From assembly GCA_947493745.1 (NCBI GenBank), contig CANLSM010000003.1:1-64000 (forward strand): 64,000 nucleotides of DNA. Direction: 5' to 3'. Shown here piece by piece: positions 7,937 to 16,629 of this stretch. The translations under genes were made by a program, and so were the position numbers. The notes below the pieces were generated by a model. It saw nothing but the letters and a program-made list of their open reading frames with translations, had not been told where the DNA came from and ran no database searches. The DNA comes from an uncultured Paracoccaceae bacterium (GTDB lineage Bacteria; Pseudomonadota; Alphaproteobacteria; Rhodobacterales; Rhodobacteraceae). Position 1 is the stretch's first letter. Each line of letters opens with the position of its first letter.

Positions 7937-8358
7937 CCGACACTCTGACCAAGACCATTATTCTCAATGCGGCGCCGGCGAAGGTCTGGGACTACCTGAC
8001 CAGATCCGAAAAGCTCGCGACATGGTTTCATCCGACGCGCGAGGATCTGGCGGCGGGTGATGAATACACCTGCATCCGGATCGGCGAAGACGGGCAGGAG
8101 CGTCCCCAGATCTGGGGACGGGTCATGGAGGCGTCGCCGCCCTCCAAACTGGTTTGTACGTTCTGCATTGCGCCTTTCGGCGAGGCGGAAACGGTTGTGA
8201 CCTGGAACCTGGTGGACATAGGTGGCGCGACACGGCTCACATTGACCCATGAGGGGATCGGCGCGGCCGCCGGAGATCAGGCTCTCGCTCTGCTGAGCGG
8301 GCTCGATGCCGGTTGGGACAAGCATTTTGCAACTTTCAGGGATGAGGTCGGCGCATAG
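7933..8358 (+). CDS. SRPBCC (AHSA1-like) domain protein
   Basis: A 141-residue START-like ligand-binding protein of the activator-of-Hsp90 type. It begins with the typical ILNAAPAKVWDYLTRSEKLATWF and ends with a long C-terminal helix after TRLTLTHEGIG. The family binds hydrophobic small ligands; no substrate can be given. It is translationally coupled to the ArsR gene, an arrangement often seen in alphaproteobacteria, so the two probably form one response unit. Confidence 0.88.
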   Translation: MTDTLTKTIILNAAPAKVWDYLTRSEKLATWFHPTREDLAAGDEYTCIRIGEDGQERPQIWGRVMEASPPSKLVCTFCIAPFGEAETVVTWNLVDIGGATRLTLTHEGIGAAAGDQALALLSGLDAGWDKHFATFRDEVGA

Positions 8359-8402
8359 CGACGCTCTGGTGCCGGATCGCAAACGCGCCTATATAGCTGC
8401 GG

Positions 8403-9245
8403 ATGAAAGACACGCATGGCATAAATGGCGGTTTGCGATTCCTCAAAATGCACGGGCTGGGGAACGACTTTGTCGTTGTGGATGCCCGGGGGGCAGAGGA
8501 TCCTGTGACCCCGGCTCTGGCCCGGGCATTGGGCGACCGACATCGCGGCGTGGGCTTTGATCAGCTTGCCGTCATTCGTGAGGGTTCCGGCGTGGCAGCA
8601 GAGGTCGATTACTGGAATTCAGACGGGTCCACGGCGGATGCCTGCGGGAACGCCACCCGCTGCGTGGCGGAGCTTCTGATGACTGAAACAGGTGTCGAGA
8701 ATGTCCTTTTGCGGACAGGTCGCGGCGATCTGGTTGCGAAACGGGCTGGGGCCGGGATGATCACGGTGAATATGGGTCATCCACAACTCAGCTGGGAGAC
8801 GGTTCCGCTGGCGCGGGATGTCGATCTCAACGCCTTGCCGATTGACGGCGCGCCGGGAGCCGCTGGCATGGGCAATCCACATTGCGCTTTCATCGTAGAC
8901 GATGTGGATGCCTTCGATCTCGACGCGATCGGCCCCGTGATCGAGCATCACCCGCTTTTTCCCGAGCGTACCAATGTCGAGTTTCTGCAGATCATTGATC
9001 GCACCAACATGCGTATGCGGGTCTGGGAACGGGGCGGGATGATCACTCTGGCCTGCGGCTCGGGCGCTTGCGCAGCGGCCGTCATTGCAAATCGCAAGGG
9101 ACTGACCGAGCGGTCCGTAACGATCCATCTGGATGGCGGTCCGCTGGAGGTGGACTGGCAGGAGGACGGTGTCTGGATGACCGGCCCGACGGCCCTTGTC
9201 TTCGAGGGCCGGTTGAGCGCGGAATTTCTGAACGGGCTGTCATGA
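8403..9245 (+). CDS. dapF: Diaminopimelate epimerase
   Basis: A 280-residue cytosolic enzyme that converts LL- to meso-diaminopimelate for lysine and peptidoglycan synthesis. Both catalytic cysteines are visible in ADACGNATRCVA and TLACGSGACAAAV. The N-terminal substrate loop is KMHGLGNDFVVVD, and GNPHCAFIVDD and ERTNVEFLQ are also conserved. The gene overlaps mtaB by 4 bp (ATGA). The start carries about 15 residues before the conserved MHGLGNDF; a shorter start is possible. Confidence 0.96.
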   Translation: MKDTHGINGGLRFLKMHGLGNDFVVVDARGAEDPVTPALARALGDRHRGVGFDQLAVIREGSGVAAEVDYWNSDGSTADACGNATRCVAELLMTETGVENVLLRTGRGDLVAKRAGAGMITVNMGHPQLSWETVPLARDVDLNALPIDGAPGAAGMGNPHCAFIVDDVDAFDLDAIGPVIEHHPLFPERTNVEFLQIIDRTNMRMRVWERGGMITLACGSGACAAAVIANRKGLTERSVTIHLDGGPLEVDWQEDGVWMTGPTALVFEGRLSAEFLNGLS

Positions 9246-10501
9246 AACCGCCTGTCTTCGAGACTTTCGGTTGCAGGCTGAACGCCTATGAGACCGAGGC
9301 AATGCGAGAGTTGACCTCCGCAGCCGGACTTGAGGACGCTGTCGTCGTGAACACATGCGCGGTGACGGCAGAGGCCGTGCGACAGTCGCGACAGCGCATC
9401 AGACGCCTGCGCCGGGATCACCCGGGTGCCCGGCTGATTGTCACCGGATGTGCGGCCCAGACCGAGCCCGAGACGTATGAGGCGATGGATGAAGTCGATC
9501 TTGTTCTCGGCAATCTCGAGAAGATGCAGGGCGAGACATGGGAACGTCTGTCAGGTGCAGCGGATTTCATTGGCGAGACGGAGAAGGTTCAGGTCAACGA
9601 CATCATGTCTGCGACCGAAACGGCAGGGCATCTGATCGACGGCTTCGGCAGCCGTGCCCGGGCCTATGTTCAGGTGCAAAACGGCTGCGATCATCGCTGT
9701 ACATTTTGCATCATTCCCTATGGGCGGGGCAATTCCCGGTCGGTGCCTGCCGGTGTCGTAGTGGAGCAGATCAGGCGGCTGGTGGATCGTGGCTATCGGG
9801 AGGTCGTGCTGACCGGTGTGGACATGACGGGTTGGGGTGCCGATCTGCCCGGAGGCCCGAGGCTGGGCGATCTTGTCCAGCGCATCCTGAAACTCGTCCC
9901 AGACCTTCCGCGCCTGCGGATAAGCTCGATCGATTCGATTGAAGCCGATGCGGCGTTGATCGATGCAATCAGCTCCGAACGCCGACTGATGCCGCATCTG
10001 CACCTGAGCCTGCAGGCGGGCGATGACATGATCCTAAAGCGGATGAAGCGGCGGCATCTGCGCGACGACGCGATCCGGTTCTGCGCGGACGTTAGGGCAG
10101 CCCGACCGGATATGGTTTTCGGCGCCGATATCATCGCGGGTTTTCCGACCGAGACTGATGCGATGTTCGAGAATTCACTCGATCTCGTCGAGGCCTGCGG
10201 TCTGACCTGGCTGCATGTTTTTCCCTATTCGGCCCGGCGACGAACACCCGCCGCGCGGATGCCTCAGCTTGAGACATCGGTGATCAAGGCGCGGGCCGCC
10301 GCATTGAGGCGGCTTGGCGATGTCCGGCAGGCCATGTATCTGAGTGATCAGGCTGGCAAGCCGCAATCGGTATTGATGGAGCGTGAGGACATGGGGCGGA
10401 CCGAAGGGTTCGCACAGGTCCGGTTTGCCCAACCCCGGAACGCAGGGACCATTGTTGAGATACGCCCGCGCACATGCAGCGAGGATGCGCTTTTCGTGTG
10501 A
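9242..10501 (+). CDS. mtaB: tRNA t6A37 methylthiotransferase MtaB-like
   Basis: A 419-residue radical-SAM enzyme that converts t6A to ms2t6A in tRNA. It has an N-terminal MTTase domain with cysteines in FGCRLNAYE, NTCAVT and TGCAAQ. The radical-SAM cluster motif is CDHRCTFCIIPYGRG, and VFGADIIAGFPTET lies near residue 300. The start is the ATG that overlaps the dapF stop; the open frame upstream runs through dapF in another frame and is not coding. MiaB is less likely, given the CRLNAYE start and lineage style. Confidence 0.9.
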   Translation: MKPPVFETFGCRLNAYETEAMRELTSAAGLEDAVVVNTCAVTAEAVRQSRQRIRRLRRDHPGARLIVTGCAAQTEPETYEAMDEVDLVLGNLEKMQGETWERLSGAADFIGETEKVQVNDIMSATETAGHLIDGFGSRARAYVQVQNGCDHRCTFCIIPYGRGNSRSVPAGVVVEQIRRLVDRGYREVVLTGVDMTGWGADLPGGPRLGDLVQRILKLVPDLPRLRISSIDSIEADAALIDAISSERRLMPHLHLSLQAGDDMILKRMKRRHLRDDAIRFCADVRAARPDMVFGADIIAGFPTETDAMFENSLDLVEACGLTWLHVFPYSARRRTPAARMPQLETSVIKARAAALRRLGDVRQAMYLSDQAGKPQSVLMEREDMGRTEGFAQVRFAQPRNAGTIVEIRPRTCSEDALFV

Positions 10502-10527
10502 ACGGCGTGGCCGTAGAAGAGGATTGT

Positions 10528-10562
10528 TGCCTCCGGCGGGGATACTTGAGGAAAAATGAAGC
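10528..10562 (+). repeat. Dispersed ~34-bp repeat, copy 1
   Basis: Begins TGCCTCCGGCGGGGATACTT and ends with GGAAAAATGAA. It matches three other copies in the window. It fills most of the short space between the convergent ends of mtaB and the TetR gene. Confidence 0.8.
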
Positions 10563-10565
10563 TGA

Positions 10566-11225
10566 TCAGGCGCGCGCCTGAAGGCCCGTCATCACGGTCA
10601 GCATGATATCTGCCAGCTCCGTTTCGAAATCCTGTCTGAAGTGCGAGATTTCAGGGTGTTCGAGCGCCTCGGCGACATGGCCGGTGGGGGTCGCGGCAGG
10701 CCAGAGGCCCGAGACGAATGTCGTTCCCGTCCGCACGACAGAATGCGCGCCTTCTTCCCCCAGCGACGGGGCTGCCGTGTAGATGGCCTGGCCCATTTTG
10801 TCGAGCATCGCGGTGAAACCCCGTTTGATTTCCACGATGCGGCCGACGGATATGTTTTTCTCCAAGATCGGGGCGGTCTGGCTGATCAACAGACAGAATC
10901 GCTGTGATCTGGCGCAGGCCCTCGCAAAAAGCCTTGCCATGGCGGCGAGATCGTCCGGTTCCTCAAGGGTGGCATACTCGACGCAGAGACCGTCGATCAG
11001 CACCACGGCGTCCACGCCCAGAAGGGCGATCAGGATATCTTCCCGGCTTTCGAAATACCGATAGAGATTGGATTTTGCCTGCCCGGTTTCGCGCGCGATT
11101 GCGTTCAGTGTGGTGGCGTCAATGCCGTCGCGTTCCAGAACACGGGCCGCTGCCTCCAGAATGGCGGTCTGTCGTTGCGCCTTGTGTTCGGGGCTGCGCG
11201 CCCGCTGGAATGCTTTACTGGTCAC
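10566..11225 (-). CDS. TetR family transcriptional regulator
   Basis: A 219-residue regulator with an N-terminal TetR helix-turn-helix ([40 protein letters not shown]) and a C-terminal ligand domain. The GTG at 11225 is chosen because AAAGGAA lies about 10 nt upstream; the longer frame upstream overlaps the divergent promoter. It faces the two-subunit molybdenum hydroxylase across a 136-bp gap containing a strong palindrome, and is probably its repressor (inference). Confidence 0.9.
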   Translation of the reverse strand: MTSKAFQRARSPEHKAQRQTAILEAAARVLERDGIDATTLNAIARETGQAKSNLYRYFESREDILIALLGVDAVVLIDGLCVEYATLEEPDDLAAMARLFARACARSQRFCLLISQTAPILEKNISVGRIVEIKRGFTAMLDKMGQAIYTAAPSLGEEGAHSVVRTGTTFVSGLWPAATPTGHVAEALEHPEISHFRQDFETELADIMLTVMTGLQARA

Positions 11226-11295
11226 GGGGAGGTATTCCTTTCCCCGGTTTGGTACGGGTTGGCGTGGGGTTTTGCAAATATTCCACACTGCAATC

Positions 11296-11341
11296 TTGAC
11301 TTTAACACCATTGCTCCACATAAGAGACCATAGGTCACTTA
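11296..11341 (+). promoter_or_regulatory. Promoter with TetR-type operator
   Basis: TTGACT at 11296-11301 and CATAAG at 11319-11324 have 17-bp spacing, close to a sigma70 promoter. A 21-bp palindrome at 11321-11341, TAAG-A-GACC-ATA-GGTC-A-CTTA, overlaps the -10. Only one pair plus the 3-nt centre do not match. Placement fits repression by the divergent TetR regulator. Confidence 0.75.
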
Positions 11342-11361
11342 TTGCCCGAAGGACAAGCGCC

Positions 11362-11814
11362 ATGAAACTGACCATCAACGATGTAACACATGATTTCGAG
11401 GCCGACCCGGAGATGCCGCTTCTCTGGGTTCTGCGGGATATCCTTGACATCAAGGGTCCGAAATTCGGCTGCGGCGTGGCGGCCTGCGGGGCCTGCACGG
11501 TGCTTGTTGATGGTGTGCCGGTGCGCAGTTGCTCGGAGCCGGTGGGCTATGTCGAGGGTGCGATCACGACGATTGAAGGTCTCGCCGATGGCGACAAGCT
11601 ACATGCGGTTCAGGAGGCCTGGCTTGCCCATCAGGTGCCACAATGCGGCTATTGTCAGTCCGGGCAGATCATGGCCGCCGTTGCGTTGCTGGACGAGGTG
11701 CTGCAGCCCACGGATGCGGATATTGACGGCGCGATGACGAACCTTTGTCGTTGCGGGACCTATCCGAAAATCCGGGCCGCGATCAAAGACGCCGCTCAAA
11801 ATCTGGAGGGCTGA
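11362..11814 (+). CDS. iorA: Molybdenum hydroxylase small [2Fe-2S] subunit (isoquinoline 1-oxidoreductase alpha type)
   Basis: A 150-residue two-domain iron-sulfur protein. The plant-type ferredoxin cluster cysteines are in [17 protein letters not shown] and RSCSE. The second cluster is in [11 protein letters not shown] and [11 protein letters not shown]. It passes electrons from the molybdenum subunit encoded 3 bp downstream. The substrate of this family member is unknown; isoquinoline is only the type reaction. The ATG has GAAGGA about 9 nt upstream; the longer frame begins inside the divergent regulator. Confidence 0.9.
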   Translation: MKLTINDVTHDFEADPEMPLLWVLRDILDIKGPKFGCGVAACGACTVLVDGVPVRSCSEPVGYVEGAITTIEGLADGDKLHAVQEAWLAHQVPQCGYCQSGQIMAAVALLDEVLQPTDADIDGAMTNLCRCGTYPKIRAAIKDAAQNLEG

Positions 11815-11817
11815 GCC

Positions 11818-14097
11818 ATGGGACGGATCGCGAAATATACCCGACGCACGTTTCTGGGGATCGGTGCCGTGGCCGCAGGTGGCTTTGCCGTCGGCTACTA
11901 CTATTACCGCAAACCATATGAGAACCCGCTTGAGGCCGCGCTGGCTGAAGGGGAGACGACCTTCAATCTGTTCGTGAAGATCGCCGCTGACAACACGATC
12001 ACCATCATCGCCCCGCGGGCCGAGATGGGTCAGGGCATCCAGACCACACTCGCCGCACTGGTGGCGGAAGAGCTTGACGTGACGCCGTCGGATGTCGTTG
12101 TCGAGCATGGGCCGGCAAGTCCTGCCTATCTGAACCAGGCCATGCTCAGGATGGGTGGGCCCTTCCCGTGGTTTGACGAAAGCTTCGGGGCCGGGGCGCT
12201 GCGTGGCACCATGGGTGTGGTCTCTAAGTTTCTGGGGCTGCAGGTCACAGGCGGGTCCTCGGCCACGATCGATGCCTTTCAGAAGATGCGCGAGGCAGGC
12301 TGTGTGGCGCGTGAGATGCTGAAGGCGGCAGCGGCCGAGCGGTGGGGCGTGTCGGCCGGGAGCTTGCAGACAGCGGACGGTGTCGTCACCAATCCGGCCA
12401 ATGGCGAGACGCTCACCTACGGTGCGCTGGCCGCGCAGGCGGCTCTGCTGAATCCGCCCTCTGATCTGGAACTGCGGCCGAGGTCCGAGTGGAAGCTGCT
12501 CGGCAAACCTGTCGACCGGGTCGAGGGGCGCGAGAAGGTCACGGGTGGCCGCATTTTCGGGATCGATGTGCAACTGCCCGACATGCTTCATGCGACTGTG
12601 AAGATGTCACCGCGCTTTGGGGTCGGTGCCAAATCGGTTGATATCAATCCCGCATTGCAGGTTCCCGGCGTCATTGACGTGCAGGAGATCAAGACGAACA
12701 CGGGTCAGGGGTTCGGGATCATCGCCGAGAACACCTGGGCCGCGTTTCAGGGTGCCGAGGCGCTGGATGTGATTTGGGAGGATGCCCCGTACCCGTTGGA
12801 TGACGCGGGAATGGGAGCGCTCTTTGATGCGGCATTGGCCGATGGCGAGGCGTTCGAGTTGGGTGGAAGCGGCGATGTCGAAACCGTATTCGCCGAGGCT
12901 GAACCAGACGATATTCTGGAGGTGGACTACAAGGTGCCCTTCCTGGCCCACGCCACGATGGAGCCGATGAACGCGACGGCGCAATTCAGGGATGGCAAAC
13001 TGGAACTCTGGCTCGGGACGCAGGCACCCGGCATTTCGCAGATGGTTGCAGCCTCCCTGCTGGGGATCGAAACCGAGGACGTAACCGTGCACACAACCCA
13101 TCTGGGTGGTGGCTTCGGACGACGGGGCGAGGCGGACTTCCCGCTTTATGCCGCGGCCCTTGCGGCCAAGACGGACGGGCGTCCGGTGAAGGTGACCTGG
13201 ACGCGCGAAGAAGACACCCGCCATGACGTCTACCGGCCCCGGGTGGAGGCGAAGATGCGCGCGGTCATCAGGGACGGCGAGGCAGTCGCGCTCGATATCC
13301 GGTCAGCCGCACCTGCAATCATGCCAAGCGTCATCGGACGGACGTTCCCGTCCTTTCCGGCACCGCCAGATGATGAGCCTATCCTTGATGGTCTCTTCAA
13401 CCAGCCGCTTGGGATTGCCAATCGGCGCTATCAGGGTGTTGTTGTCGACTTGCCGATCCCGGTGGGCTTCTGGCGCTCGGTCGGGAACTCACAGAACGGA
13501 TACTTCCATGAGGCGTTCATGGATGAGATGGCGGAGAAAGCGGGCCGCGATCCGCTGGAATTCCGGCTTTCGCTGCTTCAGGCGCCCGAGCATGCACCGG
13601 CAAAAGCGGTGCTGGAGAAGGTGGGCGAGATGTCTGGCTGGGGCACGCCCGGACCCGATGGTACGGCAAAGGGCATTGCCCATATGCTCAGTTTTGGCAC
13701 TTGGGTTGCACAGGTCGTGCAGCTCCGTGATGAGGATGGCGCAATCAGGATCGAGAAGGTCTGGTGCGCGGCTGATCCCGGCGAGGTGCTCGATCCGCGC
13801 AATTTTGAGGCCCAGATGATCTCGGGCATCAATTTTGGTCTCTCACAGGCGCTGGGCCAGAAGATCACCTTTGCAGATGGCGAGGTGCAGGAGGGCAACT
13901 TCTATGACTTCGACGCGATGCGGATGTGGCAATCGCCCGAGATCGAGGTCGCCATTCTGGAGACCGCACCCAAGATGGGTGGTGCAGGCGAGCCGGGAAC
14001 ACCGCCCGCCCTGCCGGCACTGGCCAACGCGATCTATGCGCTGACAGGCGAGCGGATCAGGACCGCTCCTCTGTCCGATACCGTCACCTTCGTTTGA
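11818..14097 (+). CDS. iorB: Molybdopterin-binding subunit of isoquinoline 1-oxidoreductase type hydroxylase
   Basis: A 759-residue large subunit. It starts with a twin-arginine signal (YTRRTFLGIGAVAAGG), so the holoenzyme is probably folded with its small subunit and exported or membrane-tethered. The molybdopterin domain shows APRAEMGQGIQTTLAALVAEELDV and THLGGGFGRRGEADFP, and the C-terminus contains GGAGEPGTPPALPALANAI, with the catalytic Glu context. Co-transcribed with the [2Fe-2S] subunit. Substrate unknown: aldehyde or N-heterocycle oxidation are both possible. Confidence 0.9.
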   Translation: MGRIAKYTRRTFLGIGAVAAGGFAVGYYYYRKPYENPLEAALAEGETTFNLFVKIAADNTITIIAPRAEMGQGIQTTLAALVAEELDVTPSDVVVEHGPASPAYLNQAMLRMGGPFPWFDESFGAGALRGTMGVVSKFLGLQVTGGSSATIDAFQKMREAGCVAREMLKAAAAERWGVSAGSLQTADGVVTNPANGETLTYGALAAQAALLNPPSDLELRPRSEWKLLGKPVDRVEGREKVTGGRIFGIDVQLPDMLHATVKMSPRFGVGAKSVDINPALQVPGVIDVQEIKTNTGQGFGIIAENTWAAFQGAEALDVIWEDAPYPLDDAGMGALFDAALADGEAFELGGSGDVETVFAEAEPDDILEVDYKVPFLAHATMEPMNATAQFRDGKLELWLGTQAPGISQMVAASLLGIETEDVTVHTTHLGGGFGRRGEADFPLYAAALAAKTDGRPVKVTWTREEDTRHDVYRPRVEAKMRAVIRDGEAVALDIRSAAPAIMPSVIGRTFPSFPAPPDDEPILDGLFNQPLGIANRRYQGVVVDLPIPVGFWRSVGNSQNGYFHEAFMDEMAEKAGRDPLEFRLSLLQAPEHAPAKAVLEKVGEMSGWGTPGPDGTAKGIAHMLSFGTWVAQVVQLRDEDGAIRIEKVWCAADPGEVLDPRNFEAQMISGINFGLSQALGQKITFADGEVQEGNFYDFDAMRMWQSPEIEVAILETAPKMGGAGEPGTPPALPALANAIYALTGERIRTAPLSDTVTFV

Positions 14098-14100
14098 ACC

Positions 14101-14122
14101 GGTGGGGCGTCAAAGCCCCACC
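14101..14122. terminator. Shared hairpin between convergent genes
   Basis: A perfect 8-bp stem, GGTGGGGC / GCCCCACC, with a 6-nt loop sits between the convergent iorB-like and SDR genes. It overlaps the SDR stop codon. No T-run follows on either strand, so terminator function is inferred from position. Confidence 0.55.
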
Positions 14123-14868
14123 CGCTTCCGGTTTGCCTCGTCACGCAGGGAAAAATCCTCTCCCGCGATGTCGCTTGCCGCATCCGAGCACAGCCAGACC
14201 ACGGCCTTGCCCGCCCACTCAGCCGGGATATGCACAGATGGGTCCAACTGGCTGACCGGGTTGATACCGGATGCCTTGATCACGACCTGCATGTCGGTCG
14301 CAACCGTTCCGGGACTCAGACCCGCGATGCGGATGCCCTCAGCGCCATACTCCTTGTCAACGCACCGGGTCAGCGACAGAACTGCGGCCTTGGACGAGCA
14401 GTAGTGGCTCCACCCCTCCAGCGCATTCGTGGCTGCGCCCGAACTGATGTTAACAATCACGCCGCCGCCCTGATCCAGCATCACCGGAATGGCGGCCCGC
14501 AGCCCATGGTAGACACCCTTGTAGTTCACGTCTGCCACGCGCCCCCATGCCTCCGGGTCGCTGTCGGCGAGGCGCGCGACCGGCTCGATCAGGCCTGCAT
14601 TGTTGACCAGATAATCCAGCTGCCCAAACCGGTCCAAAGTCGCGGAAACCGCGCTGGCAACATCCTCGTATCGACTGACATCACAGGCAATGGCAATCGC
14701 CCGTCCGCCAGCGGCCTCGATCGCTGCAACCTCCGCTTCAAGATCCGCCTCGCTTCGGGCTGCGAGGCAAACCGCCACCCCTCGCTCTGCGAAGATCCGC
14801 GCAGTTGCGGCACCTATGCCGCGACTTGCGCCGGTGATCAGCGCGACTTTCCCGTCAAACTCGCTCAA
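14110..14868 (-). CDS. Short-chain dehydrogenase/reductase
   Basis: A 252-residue classical SDR. It has the cofactor loop TGASRGIGAATA, the NNAG motif in YLVNNAGLIEP, the catalytic Ser in VNISSGAA and the active-site YCSSKAA (YxxxK). The residues after the second strand suggest NADP use, but this is not certain. The start is TTG with GGGAG seven nt upstream. The final codons overlap the shared hairpin with the molybdenum hydroxylase gene. Substrate unknown. Confidence 0.92.
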   Translation of the reverse strand: MSEFDGKVALITGASRGIGAATARIFAERGVAVCLAARSEADLEAEVAAIEAAGGRAIAIACDVSRYEDVASAVSATLDRFGQLDYLVNNAGLIEPVARLADSDPEAWGRVADVNYKGVYHGLRAAIPVMLDQGGGVIVNISSGAATNALEGWSHYCSSKAAVLSLTRCVDKEYGAEGIRIAGLSPGTVATDMQVVIKASGINPVSQLDPSVHIPAEWAGKAVVWLCSDAASDIAGEDFSLRDEANRKRVGL

Positions 14869-15021
14869 TGCCTGTCTCCCTTTGATCGGATACGCTTCGA
14901 TATAGCCGCCGAAAGGTCATCCTCAAAGGTCCATAAAATTGTATCCCGAACAGGAATTCTCTGGACGCGGGCAAAACTCCGCATCTATCCAGCACCCGCT
15001 TGTTGCAAAGGAGCGGAAGCG

Positions 15022-15645
15022 ATTCATCCAAATCAGATATTTCGGAAGACCGAAACCGCGCGAAACATCACATTCGCCCGTGAACGCAGCTTCGGGATCC
15101 TGACGCTTGGCGGGTCGTCCGGTCCGCTCGCCTCCCATATCCCGTTTGTCCTCGCCGACGACGGATCGCGGCTGGAGGCGCATATCGTCAGGTCCAATCC
15201 GATCTGGAAGGCCGTTGAAGCGCCGCAAGAGGCGCTTATGATTGTCTCCGGTCCCGATGCCTACATATCACCCGACTGGTACGGCACCCTCGATCAGGTG
15301 CCGACATGGAACTATATCGCTGTGCATCTGCGCGGAACGCTGCACCGGCTGGATCAATCAGAGCTCCAGCCCCACTCAGCACGGCTCTCCGCTCAGTTCG
15401 AAGAACGTCTGCTGCCCAAGACGCCCTGGACCGACGCCAAGATGTCGTCGGATGCACTCAATCGGCTTCAGCGGATGATTGTGCCGATCGAGATGAGGAT
15501 CACGCAGATCGACGGAACCTGGAAGCTCAATCAGAACAAGGAAAGAGCGGCGGTTGAGGGGGCAATCGAGGGCCTGAGCACCTCGGATATCGGTATGGAG
15601 ATCGGCAATCTGAGGGAATTAATGCGCGAGACGCTCAAAGGATGA
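15022..15645 (+). CDS. PaiB/FMN-binding split-barrel family protein with ATT start
   Basis: A 207-residue member of the FMN-binding negative regulator family (PaiB type). It begins HPNQIFRKTETARNI after the start and has FGILTLGGSSGPLASHIPFVL, NYIAVHLRGTL and TPWTDAKM further on. No ATG, GTG or TTG lies in frame near the conserved N-terminus. An excellent SD, AAAGGAG at 15007-15013, sits 8 nt before an ATT, where relatives normally have ATG. I therefore place the start at ATT. A point mutation, rare initiation or a sequencing error are the alternatives. Function is unclear; many relatives bind FMN or heme. Confidence 0.8.
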   Translation: MHPNQIFRKTETARNITFARERSFGILTLGGSSGPLASHIPFVLADDGSRLEAHIVRSNPIWKAVEAPQEALMIVSGPDAYISPDWYGTLDQVPTWNYIAVHLRGTLHRLDQSELQPHSARLSAQFEERLLPKTPWTDAKMSSDALNRLQRMIVPIEMRITQIDGTWKLNQNKERAAVEGAIEGLSTSDIGMEIGNLRELMRETLKG

Positions 15646-15703
15646 TTTGGGTCCGCCACAATTCTCGCCTATATTAGCTGCAAGCATATGAGAGGAGACT
15701 GCC

Positions 15704-15997
15704 ATGGCCGCCCCACTTGCCCCGATTGTCTGGACTGCTGCCCGCATGGGTGCGGTCGCTGCAATCGCCTATTATGTGAAGCGGCGCACATCGGTGCAGC
15801 CCAAGAATATCTACCGCGAAACCGCGATGAATGACACGCCCGACGGGGTGGAGGTCACCGCGCAGCGCGCCGAGCGGGAAGCCAACGCCCATGGTTCGGC
15901 ACGCCTCAACCGTACCTTCCGGCTGGGCCCCAATGGCCCGGGGTTCGAGATCGACGCAACCGCGCTCGGGCGCATCCGGTTCCGCAAGATCGACTGA
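15704..15997 (+). CDS. Conserved small hypothetical protein
   Basis: A 97-residue protein of unknown function. A short hydrophobic N-terminus (APIVWTAARMGAVAAIAYYV) could be a membrane anchor and is followed by basic residues KRR. The C-terminal part has ARLNRTFRLGPNGPGFEID, ending in RIRFRKID. A clear SD (GAGAGGAG) precedes the ATG. It lies 18 bp upstream of the GST gene and is likely co-transcribed with it. Confidence 0.75.
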   Translation: MAAPLAPIVWTAARMGAVAAIAYYVKRRTSVQPKNIYRETAMNDTPDGVEVTAQRAEREANAHGSARLNRTFRLGPNGPGFEIDATALGRIRFRKID

Positions 15998-16015
15998 CAT
16001 CATAAGGACATTCCG

Positions 16016-16621
16016 ATGAAGCTCTATCACGCTGCGGCCTCGCCGTTTGTGCGCAAAGTCATGGTCACCCTGCACGAACTGAGCCTCATGGATCAGGTCG
16101 AGATCGTGTCGGCAGCGACGACCCCCATGGCAACGGACAGCACGCTTGCGGCCAAGAACCCGCTGGGCAAGATCCCCGCGCTGGAACGCGAAGGTGGGGC
16201 CACCCTTTACGACAGCCGCGTCATCTGCCGCTATCTCGACGATGTCGCGGGCGGCAGGCTCTATCCGGCCGCGCCGCGCCTGTGGGAGACCCTGACGCTG
16301 GAGGCCACGGCGGACGGCATCATGGAAGCCGCGGTCCTTATGGTCTATGAGATCCGTTGTCGGCCCGAGGCAACCCAGGACGGCAACTGGATCGAGGCAC
16401 AGTGGCAGAAGATCGACCGCGCGCTCGATGCGATCGAGGCCCGCTGGATGGCCCATCTCGCCGGCCCCTTGGATGCTGCCCAAGTGGCAGTTGGCTGCAC
16501 GCTGGGCTATCTCGACTTTCGCCATGACGCACGCGACTGGCGGGCAGGCCGCCCCGACCTTGCGGCCTGGGACAAGGCGTTCGCCGCGCGTGACAGCATG
16601 GCCGCGACCACGCCTTCGTAA
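16016..16621 (+). CDS. Glutathione S-transferase family protein
   Basis: A 201-residue GST. The thioredoxin-fold N-domain begins MKLYHAAASPFVRKVMVTL, with the Ser/Arg of the glutathione site. NPLGKIPALERE and LYDSRVICRYLDD complete the G-site. The C-terminal helical domain ends with DLAAWDKAFAARDSM. Substrate and physiological role cannot be read from sequence. An AAGGA ribosome site precedes the ATG. The gene is followed after 8 bp by the GDPD gene. Confidence 0.92.
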   Translation: MKLYHAAASPFVRKVMVTLHELSLMDQVEIVSAATTPMATDSTLAAKNPLGKIPALEREGGATLYDSRVICRYLDDVAGGRLYPAAPRLWETLTLEATADGIMEAAVLMVYEIRCRPEATQDGNWIEAQWQKIDRALDAIEARWMAHLAGPLDAAQVAVGCTLGYLDFRHDARDWRAGRPDLAAWDKAFAARDSMAATTPS

Positions 16622-16629
16622 CGTCAGGA

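Noticed and set aside
14230-15021. Upstream extension of the PaiB-like protein by more than 260 residues
   Set aside because: This part runs antisense to the SDR gene and has no family similarity; the SD and conserved N-terminus place the start at 15022.
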